A stretch of DNA of 64,000 nt from Paracoccus zhejiangensis (GTDB lineage Bacteria; Pseudomonadota; Alphaproteobacteria; Rhodobacterales; Rhodobacteraceae): the NCBI RefSeq assembly GCF_002847445.1, contig NZ_CP025430.1, forward strand, positions 2,666,001 to 2,730,000, read 5' to 3'. The notes below the pieces were generated by a model. The model was not told where the DNA came from. It made no database searches and worked only from the letters and a program-made list of their open reading frames with translations. Position 1 is the first letter of the stretch; every line of letters begins with the position of its first letter. This document shows, piece after piece, positions 1 through 8,873 of the stretch. A program made the position numbers and the translations under genes.

Positions 1-309
1 CGGCCCGGCTCGATCGCCTATACCGCCTCGAAACATGCGGTGACGGGCATGACCCGGGCGATCTCGCTGGACGGGAGGCCTTTCGACATTGCCTGCGGGC
101 AAGTCGACATCGGCAATGCCCTGACCTCGCTGGCCGAGCGGATGCAGCGCGGCGTGCCGCAGGCAGATGGTTCGATCAAGGCCGAGCCGATGATGGATGC
201 GCAGCGCGTGGCCGAGTCGGTCTTCTACATGGCGACCCAGCCTGAGGGGACGAATATCCAGTTCCTGACCGTGATGGCGACCAAGATGCCCTTCATCGGG
301 CGGGGCTGA
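1..309 (+). CDS. SDR family oxidoreductase, C-terminal part
   Basis: The reading frame is open from the first base of the window and ends at a TGA at 307-309, so only the last 102 residues are present. The visible part carries the Y-T-A-S-K form of the short-chain dehydrogenase catalytic motif (YxxxK) near the window edge and ends in M-P-F-I-G-R-G. SDR enzymes are cytosolic NAD(P)-dependent alcohol or sugar dehydrogenases. It lies 1 bp upstream of a second SDR gene and is probably the first visible gene of a plus-strand sugar-acid catabolic operon ending with the GntR regulator. The substrate cannot be inferred from this fragment. An internal ATG at 40 is within the conserved fold and is not the true start. 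Confidence 0.85.
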   Translation, partial: RPGSIAYTASKHAVTGMTRAISLDGRPFDIACGQVDIGNALTSLAERMQRGVPQADGSIKAEPMMDAQRVAESVFYMATQPEGTNIQFLTVMATKMPFIGRG

Positions 310-310
310 G

Positions 311-1078
311 ATGAGCCTGTCGCTTTTCAATCTCAGCGGCAAGCGGGCGCTGATCACCGGCTCGTCGCAGGGCATCGGCCTTGCGCTGGCACAGGGGCTG
401 GCGGCGGCAGGGGCCTCGATCGTCCTGAATGGCCGCGATGCGGTGAAGCTGGACGAGGCCGCCGATCTGCTGCGCCTCGACGGGCTCGACGTGTCGACCC
501 TGCCCTTCGATGTGACCGATCACGCGGCCGCCCGCGCCGCCGTGGACGGGTTCGAGGCCGAGAGCGGGGCCATTGACATCCTCATCAACAATGCCGGGAT
601 GCAGCACCGCGCCCCCTTGGAGGATTTCCCGGCGGAAGCCTTTCAGCGGCTGATGCAGACGAATATCGCCAGCGTCTTCAACGTCGCCCAGCCCGTCGCC
701 CGCCACATGATCGCGCGGGGTGCAGGCAAGATCGTCAACATCGCCAGCGTCCAGAGCGCGCTCGCCCGCCCCGGCATTGCCCCCTATACCGCCACCAAGG
801 GCGCGGTGGCGAACCTCACGAAGGGCATGGCGACCGATTGGGCGAAATACGGGCTGAACTGCAATGCCATCGCGCCCGGCTATTTCGACACGCCGCTGAA
901 TGCCGCGCTGGTCGCGGATGCCGAGTTCAGCGCCTGGCTGGCCAAGCGCACCCCCGCCGGTCGCTGGGGGCAATTGCCGGAACTGGTCGGCGCGGCGATC
1001 TTCCTGTCGTCGGCGGCCTCGAGCTTCGTCAACGGCACAACGCTCTATGTGGATGGCGGCATCACCGCCTCGCTGTGA
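311..1078 (+). CDS. SDR oxidoreductase, gluconate 5-dehydrogenase-like
   Basis: This 255-residue protein is a complete classical SDR. It has the Rossmann motif T-G-S-S-Q-G-I-G near residues 16-23, N-N-A-G near 91, the catalytic Ser in N-I-A-S-V near 143, and Y-T-A-T-K near 156. The N-terminus (F-N-L-S-G-K-R-A-L-I-T-G) and overall length resemble gluconate 5-dehydrogenase (IdnO/Gno type), which interconverts D-gluconate and 5-ketogluconate with NAD(P)H. The assignment to gluconate is by family resemblance only; 2-keto-3-deoxygluconate or another hexonate is possible. The ATG is 1 bp after the stop of the upstream SDR, and the next gene starts 11 bp downstream, so the genes are very likely co-transcribed. 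Confidence 0.85.
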   Translation: MSLSLFNLSGKRALITGSSQGIGLALAQGLAAAGASIVLNGRDAVKLDEAADLLRLDGLDVSTLPFDVTDHAAARAAVDGFEAESGAIDILINNAGMQHRAPLEDFPAEAFQRLMQTNIASVFNVAQPVARHMIARGAGKIVNIASVQSALARPGIAPYTATKGAVANLTKGMATDWAKYGLNCNAIAPGYFDTPLNAALVADAEFSAWLAKRTPAGRWGQLPELVGAAIFLSSAASSFVNGTTLYVDGGITASL

Positions 1079-1089
1079 AGGAACAGGAC

Positions 1090-2031
1090 ATGACGGATAC
1101 GCTGGCCATCGGCCCCTATCTCGACCGCGACGCCACCGCGCTGCGCGAGGATTTCGGCGCAAGGCTGCTGGCCCGGCCTGACGAGATCGATACGCTGACC
1201 GAGACCGAGCGGGCGGGCATCCGCGGCCTCGCCTATGCCGGCGGCACGCCCTTTGGTGCAGCCGAGATGGACAAGCTGCCGGGTCTGAAGGTGATCGCCA
1301 ATTTCGGCGTGGGTTACGATGCCATCGACGTTGCCGCTGCCAGCGCGCGCGGCATCAAGGTCACCAACACCCCCGATGTGCTGAATGACGATGTGGCCGA
1401 TCTGGCCGTGGGCCTGCTGATCGCGCTGAACCGCCGCTTCGAACCCGGCGCGGCCTCTATCCGCAGCGGGGACTGGGCGGCGAAGGGCGACCTGCCGCTG
1501 GGGCGCAAGATGTCGGGGCGGCGCATTGGCGTCCTTGGCATGGGCCGCATCGGGCGCGAGATCGCCGACCGGCTGGCCGCATTCAAATCCGAGATCCATT
1601 ACCAGTCGCGGAGCCCCAAGGACGCGCCGGCGGGCTGGACCTATCACGCCGATCCGGTCGAACTGGCCGGGGCTGTGGATGACCTGGTCATTGCCATCGT
1701 TGGCGGCCCGGCGACGCAGGGGCTGGTGAATGCCGAAGTGCTCAAGGCACTCGGCCCTGATGGCGTGGTGGTCAACATCTCGCGCGGCAGCGTCATCGAC
1801 GAGGACGCGCTGATCGCGGCGCTGACCGACGGCACCATTCGCGGCGCGGCGCTGGACGTGTTCCGGGGCGAGCCGAAGGTGGATCAACGTCTGGTCAAAC
1901 TGGACAACCTCTATCCCCTCCCCCATATCGGCTCGGCAACGGTCGAGACCCGTGGGGCGATGGGCGATCTGCAGCGCCGGAACCTGCGCGCGGGGCTGGA
2001 CGGGACAGCATTGTCAACGCCGGTCAACTGA
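1090..2031 (+). CDS. D-2-hydroxyacid dehydrogenase family protein (glyoxylate/hydroxypyruvate reductase-like)
   Basis: This protein of 313 residues belongs to the NAD(P)-dependent D-isomer 2-hydroxyacid dehydrogenase family. It shows G-M-G-R-I-G of the NAD fold near residues 154-159, the catalytic Arg in N-I-S-R-G-S near 237, and the catalytic His in P-H-I-G-S near 284. Family members reduce glyoxylate, hydroxypyruvate or 2-keto sugar acids such as 2-ketogluconate. I start it at the ATG at 1090, after a purine-rich GAAGGAACAGG; an in-frame open stretch extends back to 838 but runs through the upstream SDR gene. It sits in the same operon as the two SDRs and the GntR regulator, which suggests a role in keto-aldonate breakdown. 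Confidence 0.88.
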   Translation: MTDTLAIGPYLDRDATALREDFGARLLARPDEIDTLTETERAGIRGLAYAGGTPFGAAEMDKLPGLKVIANFGVGYDAIDVAAASARGIKVTNTPDVLNDDVADLAVGLLIALNRRFEPGAASIRSGDWAAKGDLPLGRKMSGRRIGVLGMGRIGREIADRLAAFKSEIHYQSRSPKDAPAGWTYHADPVELAGAVDDLVIAIVGGPATQGLVNAEVLKALGPDGVVVNISRGSVIDEDALIAALTDGTIRGAALDVFRGEPKVDQRLVKLDNLYPLPHIGSATVETRGAMGDLQRRNLRAGLDGTALSTPVN

Positions 2032-2052
2032 CCGGGTCACGGGAGGGTCGCC

Positions 2053-2745
2053 ATGATGGACGCCGAGTCAGCGCAGAGCGGGGATCATGGCGCCGACCGC
2101 ACCATTCCCGCCGCCATCGCCGACCAGCTGCGGCGCGAGATCCTGAACGGCGACCTGCCGCCCGGCACCCAGATCAAGGAACGCGACAATGCCGACCGGC
2201 TGGGGATCAGCCGCACGCCGCTGCGCGAGGCGGTGCGCATCCTCGCCAAGGAGGGTCTGGTCACGCTGCGCCCGCTGCGCAGTCCCATCGTCGCCGCACC
2301 CAGCCTTGACGAGGTGCGCAACGAGATCGCCGTCTTGCGGATGCTGGAGCTGATGTCGGGCGAACTGGCCTGCCGCAACGCCACGGACGCGGAAATCGAC
2401 CGCATCCGCGAACAGGCGCTCGAAGTGGCCGAGCTTTATGACAGCGGCGACAAGGTCGATGTCTTCGGTCTGGACATGGCCATGCACTCGGCCATCGTCG
2501 CCGCCAGCCACAATGCGGCGCTGGCCCGGACCCATCAGGAATATCTGCAGCGGCTCTGGCGCATCCGCTTCCTGTCGGCACGCCAGCGACACGACATGAA
2601 CCGCACGCTTGGCGATCATGCCGGCATGGTCGATGCGCTGACCCGCCGCGACCCCGCCGAGATCCGCCGCCATATCGACAGCCACATGACCGGGATGCTG
2701 CGCAATATCGAGGCGCATTTCGGCGCCGGTTCAGGTGCTGACTAA
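2053..2745 (+). CDS. GntR-family transcriptional regulator (FadR/FCD subfamily)
   Basis: This 230-residue protein has an N-terminal winged helix-turn-helix of GntR type (I-S-R-T-P-L-R-E-A-V-R recognition helix near residue 55-65) followed by an all-helical FCD ligand-binding domain with scattered His residues (H-S-A-I-V, D-H-A-G-M-V-D-A) that bind a metal and an organic acid in the family. Regulators of this subfamily (UxuR, ExuR, GntR-like) control uronate and aldonate catabolism. It is the last gene of the plus-strand operon and is encoded about 6 kb from a TGGTATACCA palindrome in front of the TRAP operon, the expected operator for such a protein. Its stop overlaps the convergent DMT transporter gene by 4 bp. 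Confidence 0.9.
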   Translation: MMDAESAQSGDHGADRTIPAAIADQLRREILNGDLPPGTQIKERDNADRLGISRTPLREAVRILAKEGLVTLRPLRSPIVAAPSLDEVRNEIAVLRMLELMSGELACRNATDAEIDRIREQALEVAELYDSGDKVDVFGLDMAMHSAIVAASHNAALARTHQEYLQRLWRIRFLSARQRHDMNRTLGDHAGMVDALTRRDPAEIRRHIDSHMTGMLRNIEAHFGAGSGAD

Positions 2746-3662
2746 CCCACGCTCGCCCGCTCGATCTGCCTGAGCCACAGCCCGGCGGCGATGATGATGC
2801 CACCGCCCATGATGACGCTGAGGCCCGGCACGTCGCCAAAGACCAGGTAGCCGGTGATACTGACGAAGATCAGCTGCAGATAGACGACCGGCGCCAGCAC
2901 CGAGGCCCGCGCCTTCTGATGCGCCTGCACCACCAGCGTATGCGCCGCCAGCGCCACCGGGCCGATCAGGACGAAGACGATCCATTCCAACGCCCCCTGC
3001 GGCCATTCCCAATGCAGAAGCAGGATCGGCAGCAGCACCACCGTCGCCACGCCGCCGGACCAGATCTGGTGGGTGATGGTCGATTCATGCGACAGCCGGC
3101 GGGTCAGGATGAAATACATCGAGGCGCAGAGCATGGCACAGATCGAGATCAGCATGGCCGGGTGAAACGCCCCGCCCCAGGGCTGGACCACGACCAGCAC
3201 GCCGAGAAAGCCCAGCCCGACCGCCGCCAGCCGCCCGCGCGTCACCGGCTCGCCCAGAAGCTGCATGGACAGAAGCGTGACGAAGATCGGCCCGGCGAAC
3301 ATGATCGAAATGGCCACCGGCAGCGGCAGAAAGCTGAGCGCGGTGAAATTCAGAAGCGTCGAGCCGAGGAGGCACATCGAGCGGAAGAATTGCAGCTTGG
3401 GGTTCACGGAGCGGAAGCTTTTCAGCCCGTCGCGCGGCAGGGTCACCGCGAGGATCAGCGCCAGATGGCCGAAATAGCGCACGAACACCACGGTCAGCGT
3501 CGGCACGCCGGCAAGGATCAGCCATTTGGCCGAGGTATCGACCACGGCAAACAGCGCCACGGCGCAGGTGAAGATGGCGATCCCGGCCAGGCGGTCGACG
3601 GCGTCGGGATCGTCGCCCTTCGGCCTGAGCCGCCGGGCGAGGATTTCGGCACTGGTCGGCAT
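2742..3662 (-). CDS. DMT-superfamily permease (EamA domain)
   Basis: This 306-residue membrane protein has about ten hydrophobic segments arranged as two EamA repeats, typical of drug/metabolite transporter family exporters or importers (RhaT/YdcZ-like fold). The first repeat spans roughly residues 25-155 and the second 165-300. The substrate is unknown. It is convergent with the GntR gene (the stop codons overlap) and lies 7 bp downstream of the dehydratase gene on the same strand, so it is probably the last gene of the TRAP-dehydratase operon and may move a sugar acid or a by-product. Confidence 0.85.
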   Translation of the reverse strand: MPTSAEILARRLRPKGDDPDAVDRLAGIAIFTCAVALFAVVDTSAKWLILAGVPTLTVVFVRYFGHLALILAVTLPRDGLKSFRSVNPKLQFFRSMCLLGSTLLNFTALSFLPLPVAISIMFAGPIFVTLLSMQLLGEPVTRGRLAAVGLGFLGVLVVVQPWGGAFHPAMLISICAMLCASMYFILTRRLSHESTITHQIWSGGVATVVLLPILLLHWEWPQGALEWIVFVLIGPVALAAHTLVVQAHQKARASVLAPVVYLQLIFVSITGYLVFGDVPGLSVIMGGGIIIAAGLWLRQIERASVG

Positions 3663-3669
3663 CGGCGGG

Positions 3670-5163
3670 CTACATCACCGCGCCGATCTGCCAGGGCACG
3701 AATTCGTAATCGCCCAGTCCCTGCGCCTCGGATTTCGACTTCTCGCCCGAGGCGATGCGCAAGAGCAGCTCGTAGATCTCGCGCCCGACCTCTTCCACGG
3801 TCGCCTCGCCGGTCAGGATGCGGCCCGCATTCACGTCCATATCCTCGGTCATCCGGCCATACATCTCGCTGTTCGTGGCGATCTTGATCGAGGGCGAGGG
3901 CTTCGAGCCAAAGGCCGAGCCGCGCCCGGTGGTGAAGGCCACAAGGTTGCAGCCCGAGGCGATCTGGCCGGTGACCGAGGCCGGGTCATAGCCGGGGCTG
4001 TCCATGAAGGTGAAACCGCGCGCCGTCACCGGTTCCGCATACTTGTAAACGCCGTTCAGTGGCGTGGTGCCGCCCTTGGCCGCCGCGCCCAGCGACTTTT
4101 CAAGGATGGTGGTCAGCCCGCCCTTCTTGTTGCCGGGGCTGGGGTTGTTGTCCATGCTGCCCTTGTTCCGGGCGGTGTAATCCTCCCACCACGAGATCAG
4201 GGACAACAGCTTCTCGCCCACCTCGGGGCTGGCCGCGCGGCGGGTCAGCAGGTGTTCGGCGCCATAGATCTCGGGCGTTTCGGCCAGAACGCCGGTCGCA
4301 CCCTGCCCCGCCAGCAGGTCGCAGGCATAGCCAAGCGCCGGGTTGGCGGTGATCCCCGACCAGGCGTCCGAGCCACCGCATTGCAGCGCCACCATCAGCT
4401 CGGAAGCCGGGCATTCCGTCCGTTCGGCGGCATTGACGATGGGCAGCATCGCCTCGACCTTCTTCACCCCCAGCTCGATGGTCTTGCGCAAGCCGCCCAC
4501 GTCCTGGATGTTCATCGTCTGGAACAGCGGGCCGGGGGTCAGGCCATAGGCTTCGATCAGCCAGTCGATCTGGTTCATCTCGCAACCCAAACCCGCCATC
4601 AGCACCGCGCCGACATTCGGGTTCTTGGCATAGCCCCACATGACGCGCTGCAACGCCTCGAACCCGTCGCCCGACCCGGCCATGCCGCAGCCGGTGCCGT
4701 GGACGAAGGCGGTGACGCCGTCGACATTCGGGTAATCGGCCAGCTTCTCGGGGGTGAAATGCGCCGCGATCTGCCGCGCCGCCGTCGCCGAGCAATTGAC
4801 CGAGGTCAGGATGGCGATGAAATTCCGCGTGCCAACCCGGCCGTTCGGGCGGCGATAGCCCATGAAACTGTCCATCTTCGCCGGCGTCGCCGCTGGGCGC
4901 AGGTTCACCCCAAAGACATGTTCATGGCTGATGTTGCGAAACTCGACATTCTCGGTGTGGACGTGATCGCCCTTGGCAATCTCCTCCGAGGCCCAACCGA
5001 TGACCTGGGCGTATTTCGTGACCTCGGCCCCCTTGGGAATGTCGGCCAGCGCGATCTTGTGGCCGCGCGGGATGGCGGCATTGGCCCCCTGCTCCCCCTT
5101 GGCCAGCGCGCCGGTGACGGTGCCGACATTGTCGGCGGGGTCGAGGATCACGATACGGGTCAT
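3670..5163 (-). CDS. UxaA-family hydro-lyase (altronate/galactarate dehydratase-like)
   Basis: This 497-residue protein matches the UxaA/GarD family of iron-dependent sugar-acid dehydratases. An N-terminal SAF domain (residues about 1-90, with H-V-H-T-E-N) is followed by the large dehydratase domain containing G-Y-R-R-P-N-G-R-V-G-T-R-N, the H-G-T-G-C-G-M segment, L-Q-C-G-G-S-D-A-W-S-G and the C-terminal A-S-G-C-N-L-V-A-F-T-T-G-R-G-S. E. coli UxaA is 495 residues and dehydrates D-altronate to 2-keto-3-deoxygluconate; GarD acts on galactarate. The presence of uronate dehydrogenase nearby, and no uronate isomerase or altronate oxidoreductase in view, makes an aldarate substrate equally possible. 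It is 13 bp from dctM. Confidence 0.85.
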   Translation of the reverse strand: MTRIVILDPADNVGTVTGALAKGEQGANAAIPRGHKIALADIPKGAEVTKYAQVIGWASEEIAKGDHVHTENVEFRNISHEHVFGVNLRPAATPAKMDSFMGYRRPNGRVGTRNFIAILTSVNCSATAARQIAAHFTPEKLADYPNVDGVTAFVHGTGCGMAGSGDGFEALQRVMWGYAKNPNVGAVLMAGLGCEMNQIDWLIEAYGLTPGPLFQTMNIQDVGGLRKTIELGVKKVEAMLPIVNAAERTECPASELMVALQCGGSDAWSGITANPALGYACDLLAGQGATGVLAETPEIYGAEHLLTRRAASPEVGEKLLSLISWWEDYTARNKGSMDNNPSPGNKKGGLTTILEKSLGAAAKGGTTPLNGVYKYAEPVTARGFTFMDSPGYDPASVTGQIASGCNLVAFTTGRGSAFGSKPSPSIKIATNSEMYGRMTEDMDVNAGRILTGEATVEEVGREIYELLLRIASGEKSKSEAQGLGDYEFVPWQIGAVM

Positions 5164-5176
5164 GTCGGTGGTGCCT

Positions 5177-6769
5177 TCAGAGGAAGAGAGAGACGATATT
5201 CGGCCAGATCAACGGGATCGACAGGGCCAGAAGCTGCAGGCAGATGAAGGGCAGGAACCCCTTGAAGATGTCGGTCAGCGAGATCTCGGGCGGGGCCACC
5301 GATTTCAGGTAGAAGGCGGCGGGGCCGAAGGGCGGCGACAGGAAGCTGACCTGCATGTTCATACAGAAGACCACGCCGAACCAGATGGCCAGATGTTCCG
5401 GCGCGATCTGGCCGATGAAACCGATCTCCTCGATCGGCAACTGGCTGATGATGGGCAGGAAGACCGGGATGACCAGCAGCACGATGCCGACCCAGTCCAT
5501 GAACATGCCAAGGACCAGGAAGATCAGCATCATGATCAGGATGACGACCATGGTCGGCATGTCCGAGCCGATGATGGTGCTGGCGATGTAGTTCGGGCCG
5601 CCGACGATGGTATAGGCGCCGGCCAGCGCGGTCGCGCCGATGGTCACCCACAGGATCGTGCCGGTGGCCTTCAGCGTGCGCTTCAGCGATTCCGTCAGCA
5701 GGTCCATGGTCATCTCGCCGCGCAGGGTGGCGATGACGGCGACGGCGATGGTGCCCATGCCGGCGGCCTCGGTGATGCCGGTGACGCCACCGTAGATCGA
5801 GCCCAGAACCACGCCGATAACGATCAGCGGCGCGACCATGCCCTTGCCCATGCTCCACGAGGTTGCCAGACGCTCGCGCCCGCAGACGAAAAGGATCACG
5901 GCGATCGCGGCCAGCGCAATGACGCTGAGCCAGATCGCGTGCGAGGGGGTGCCAAGCGCGATCGGATCGACTCCCGCCACCACGGCATTCTGCCCGGTCA
6001 CGGTCAGGAAGATCGCCCGCAGCGCCAGCGCGCCGGTGCCACCGGCCAGCAAGGTCAGCAGGAAGGTGCCGAACAGCGCGGACTTTTCCGACCCCATCGG
6101 CTCGCCCGGAACCGGGGGCGGCAGCGGTGCATCCTCGGGATGCAGGCGGACGCGGACAAAGATGTAGATGAGATAGAAGCTCGCCAGCACGAAGCCCGGC
6201 AGGAAGCTGGCGGTGAACAGCGCCTTGATCGAGGTCTCGGTGATCATGCCGTACATGATCAGCACGATCGAGGGCGGGATCATCGTGCCAAGCGAGCCCG
6301 AGGCGCAGATGGTGCCAATGGCGAGGTTGCGGTTATAGCCCAGCCGCAGCATCTGCGGCAGGGCGATCAGGCCCAGCAGAACCACCTCTCCGCCGATGAT
6401 GCCCGACATGGCGGCCATGATGACGGCCATGATCGAGGTGACCAGCGCGATGCCGCCGCGGGTGCGGTTCAGCCAGACGTTCAGCGAATTGTACATCTCG
6501 GCCGCGATCCCCGAGCGTTCGAGAAGGTTCGCCATCAGGATGAAGAGTGGCACCGAGATCAGGACGTAATCGGTCAGGATGCCATAGATGCGCTGTCCGA
6601 TGATGTTCAGCGGCCCGCTGCCGAAATCGGCGAAAAGCAGCGTGGGGCCGAATTTCATCACCAGCACCGCGACGCCCAGCACGCCCGAGGCGAGGCCAAG
6701 CGGCATGCCGATGATCAAGAGCAGGAAAAGCGCACCCAGAAGGATGATCGAGATCGTCGAGATATCCAT
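5177..6769 (-). CDS. dctM: TRAP transporter large permease (DctM)
   Basis: This 530-residue protein is the 12-14 helix channel subunit of a tripartite ATP-independent periplasmic (TRAP) transporter, which imports organic acids using a sodium gradient. It has the family N-terminus of long hydrophobic segments, the P-P-S-I-V-L-I-M motif near residue 165 and repeated G-x-x-x-E/T-A-A segments (G-I-T-E-A-A-G). It is about 100 residues longer than a standard DctM because of a central stretch (roughly 210-320) with a hydrophilic Pro-rich linker and extra hydrophobic segments, as in a known long subgroup. It starts 3 bp after dctQ, so the two are translated together. Confidence 0.92.
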   Translation of the reverse strand: MDISTISIILLGALFLLLIIGMPLGLASGVLGVAVLVMKFGPTLLFADFGSGPLNIIGQRIYGILTDYVLISVPLFILMANLLERSGIAAEMYNSLNVWLNRTRGGIALVTSIMAVIMAAMSGIIGGEVVLLGLIALPQMLRLGYNRNLAIGTICASGSLGTMIPPSIVLIMYGMITETSIKALFTASFLPGFVLASFYLIYIFVRVRLHPEDAPLPPPVPGEPMGSEKSALFGTFLLTLLAGGTGALALRAIFLTVTGQNAVVAGVDPIALGTPSHAIWLSVIALAAIAVILFVCGRERLATSWSMGKGMVAPLIVIGVVLGSIYGGVTGITEAAGMGTIAVAVIATLRGEMTMDLLTESLKRTLKATGTILWVTIGATALAGAYTIVGGPNYIASTIIGSDMPTMVVILIMMLIFLVLGMFMDWVGIVLLVIPVFLPIISQLPIEEIGFIGQIAPEHLAIWFGVVFCMNMQVSFLSPPFGPAAFYLKSVAPPEISLTDIFKGFLPFICLQLLALSIPLIWPNIVSLFL

Positions 6770-6772
6770 GAA

Positions 6773-7579
6773 TTACGCCCTTTTGGAGTGGTCGAACTGG
6801 TGCTGGGCGGATTCGATCATCTCGCCGACTTCGCTTTCATCCACGACGCCGTGGCTTTCCGGGCCGCGATGCCAGTCGACGATCAGGTTGGCGACGGCCT
6901 GCGCCGCGATGGCCAGCGTGGCGAAGATCACCATGATCTTCATCGTCGCCGGCAGGGGTGGGTCAAAGGCGGTGCCGAAGGTCTCCCACCGCATGAATTT
7001 CTGTGCGGCCTCGGTCCAGGACCCCCAGAGGATCGCCAGTGCGAACAGGCAGATCAGCCCGGTCGAGATCAGGTCGCAGAGCCGCTGCAGGCCGCGGGGC
7101 ATCTGGTCATAGACAAGGTAGATCGAGATATGCGAGCGCTGCTGCATCGCGTAGAGGCCCGACAGCAGGTAGATGAACCCCGCCATCCACAGCGAGGTCT
7201 CGTTGGCCCAGAGCGTCGGGCGCTCGAAGACATAGCGGGCGACCACTTCGAAGAACATGACGCCCACAACGCCGGTCAGGATCAGCATGGTCACGCGCGA
7301 AACGAACAGCGCGAAACGGTCGAAGCTGCTGCGCAGCTCGATCTCGCCCTTGGTGGCGCGGGCGGTGCGGATGCCCATGATCAGCGCCACCAGCGCGACC
7401 AAGGCGAAGACATAGTCGATCAGCCCGGCGGATTGGTATTTTGACAGAAGATTGTCATTGGCCTTGCCCATCGAGACGATGAAGCGCGGGAAGAACCAGA
7501 TCACCCACATCATCGCCGCGACGAAGATCGCCGGCCACATCATGTCCTTGCCAAAGCGCATCGCTGGTTGCATCGCCAT
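6773..7579 (-). CDS. dctQ: TRAP transporter small permease (DctQ)
   Basis: This 268-residue inner-membrane protein is the four-helix DctQ subunit that pairs with DctM. The core (residues about 85-230) has the DctQ features V-F-F-E-V-V-A-R-Y-V-F and W-A-N-E-T-S-L-W. An additional N-terminal segment of about 80 residues contains two more hydrophobic stretches, so it is longer than a minimal DctQ (about 170). It lies between dctP and dctM in the usual order and 61 bp after dctP. Confidence 0.88.
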   Translation of the reverse strand: MAMQPAMRFGKDMMWPAIFVAAMMWVIWFFPRFIVSMGKANDNLLSKYQSAGLIDYVFALVALVALIMGIRTARATKGEIELRSSFDRFALFVSRVTMLILTGVVGVMFFEVVARYVFERPTLWANETSLWMAGFIYLLSGLYAMQQRSHISIYLVYDQMPRGLQRLCDLISTGLICLFALAILWGSWTEAAQKFMRWETFGTAFDPPLPATMKIMVIFATLAIAAQAVANLIVDWHRGPESHGVVDESEVGEMIESAQHQFDHSKRA

Positions 7580-7640
7580 GTCCTTTCACGGGGGAAACGT
7601 GGCGCGGCCCGCTTCCGGGCCGCGCGAGAAGCGAGCCGGT

Positions 7641-8651
7641 TTACTCGGTGATGAGACCGATTTCCTTCATGTAGGCGATGTGGCTGTCGACCAGCGACTT
7701 GGCCTCGGGGGTCTTGGCCGCCCATTCCTGCCAGGTCTCCTGCGCCGCCTTGCGGAAGCCGGCGCGGTCCTCCTGCGACCAGTCCGAGATATGGATGCCC
7801 TTTTCGGTCAGTGCCTTGGCCGCTTCCTCGTTGGCGGCGGCAAAGGTCTCGGCCGAGCGGATCGACAGGTCGTCCATGGCCTTCTGCACCACGGCGCGCT
7901 GCTCGTCTGTCAGGCTGTCCCATTTGGTCTTGTTGCAGGCCAGGTGGTCGGCGGGCATCGAGTGGAAGCCGGGATAGGTGGCGTTCTTCACCACGTCATA
8001 GAGGCCGAGGCCGACATTGTTCGAGATGGCCGAGGCATCGGCGCCGTCGATAATGCCGGTTTCCAGCGCGGTGAAGACCTCGGTGAAATCCATCACCACC
8101 GGCTTCGAGCCAAGCTTGGCGAAGATCTCTGTCTCCATCCCCGGGGGCGAGCGGAATTTCCAGTCCTTCAGGCTGTCAAGGTTGTCGAGCGGCTTCGACG
8201 AGGCCAGCGCCTCTTGTCCATACATCCACCAGCCGACGAACTGCATCCCGTACTGGTTGTAGAGCGCCTGCACCAGTTCGACATTGCCCGGCTGCTTCAG
8301 CCAGTCATATTGCTGCTGCGGCACGTCATAGCCGCCCATGATGTCGCCGACGAACTGGAAGGCCGGGTTCTTGCCGGTCTGGTAGGCGCCGCCGGTCATG
8401 TCGCAATCGAGAATGCCATTGGCAGCGGCGTCGAAGGTCTCGACCGTCTTCACCACCGAAGATGAATAGAACATTTCAATGGTCAGATCGCCGTTCGAAT
8501 CGGCGGCAACCTGGTCGACAAAGCCCTGCGCCAGTTTGCCCGAAGTGGTTTCGGGGGCGTAATGCGTTTGAATCCGCAGCGTTTCGGCTGCCGCCGGCAC
8601 GGCCAGTCCGATCAGGGCAGCGGTGCAGATCATGGTTTTCTTGATGGTCAT
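7641..8651 (-). CDS. dctP: TRAP transporter substrate-binding protein (DctP)
   Basis: This 336-residue periplasmic protein has a Sec signal peptide (K-K-T-M then hydrophobic, ending A-A-A-E near residue 23) and the DctP fold, with the conserved Arg-containing segment W-K-F-R-S-P-P-G near residue 168 that in the family contacts the substrate carboxylate, and E-T-G-I-I-D-G-A-D near 202. Its neighbours (dehydratase, uronate dehydrogenase, GntR regulator) point to a uronate, aldonate or aldarate ligand; this is inference from context. It is the first gene of the minus-strand operon dctP-dctQ-dctM-uxaA-like-DMT, with its own promoter region upstream. Confidence 0.92.
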   Translation of the reverse strand: MTIKKTMICTAALIGLAVPAAAETLRIQTHYAPETTSGKLAQGFVDQVAADSNGDLTIEMFYSSSVVKTVETFDAAANGILDCDMTGGAYQTGKNPAFQFVGDIMGGYDVPQQQYDWLKQPGNVELVQALYNQYGMQFVGWWMYGQEALASSKPLDNLDSLKDWKFRSPPGMETEIFAKLGSKPVVMDFTEVFTALETGIIDGADASAISNNVGLGLYDVVKNATYPGFHSMPADHLACNKTKWDSLTDEQRAVVQKAMDDLSIRSAETFAAANEEAAKALTEKGIHISDWSQEDRAGFRKAAQETWQEWAAKTPEAKSLVDSHIAYMKEIGLITE

Positions 8652-8705
8652 TCTCGTCAGTCCTCCTCTGCGATGGCACGCCGTCTAACATGGTTTCCGC
8701 AATTC

Positions 8706-8715
8706 TGGTATACCA
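8706..8715. promoter_or_regulatory. Palindromic operator for a GntR/FCD regulator
   Basis: The perfect 10-bp palindrome TGGTATACCA lies 54 bp upstream of the dctP start codon, in the 150-bp promoter region between a terminator and dctP. It equals the core of the UxuR/ExuR operator consensus of enterobacteria (AATTGGTATACCAATT). I saw no second copy in the window. The local GntR gene (2053-2745) is the natural candidate binder, with de-repression by a uronate or aldonate intermediate. Confidence 0.65.
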
Positions 8716-8803
8716 TTTATGTGCCAGCCCTGCAAAAACCTCGATGTCCGCGGGAAAGACGCGGGGAAAGGGCGCCCATCTGCCCGAGTTTTGCACAAAA
8801 TGA

Positions 8804-8837
8804 AGAAGATCGCGCCCCAGTTGAGGCGCGATCTTCT
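8804..8837 (-). terminator. Hairpin terminator after uronate dehydrogenase
   Basis: A perfect 13-bp stem (arms 8804-8816 and 8825-8837) with an 8-nt loop lies 36 bp past the stop of the minus-strand uronate dehydrogenase gene and is followed on that strand by a T-rich TTCATTTTG. It should end the udh transcript and insulate the downstream TRAP operon, which then needs its own promoter. Confidence 0.75.
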
Positions 8838-8873
8838 GATTTGGCATCCGGTCAGCCCGCGAAGGGCTCGGAA

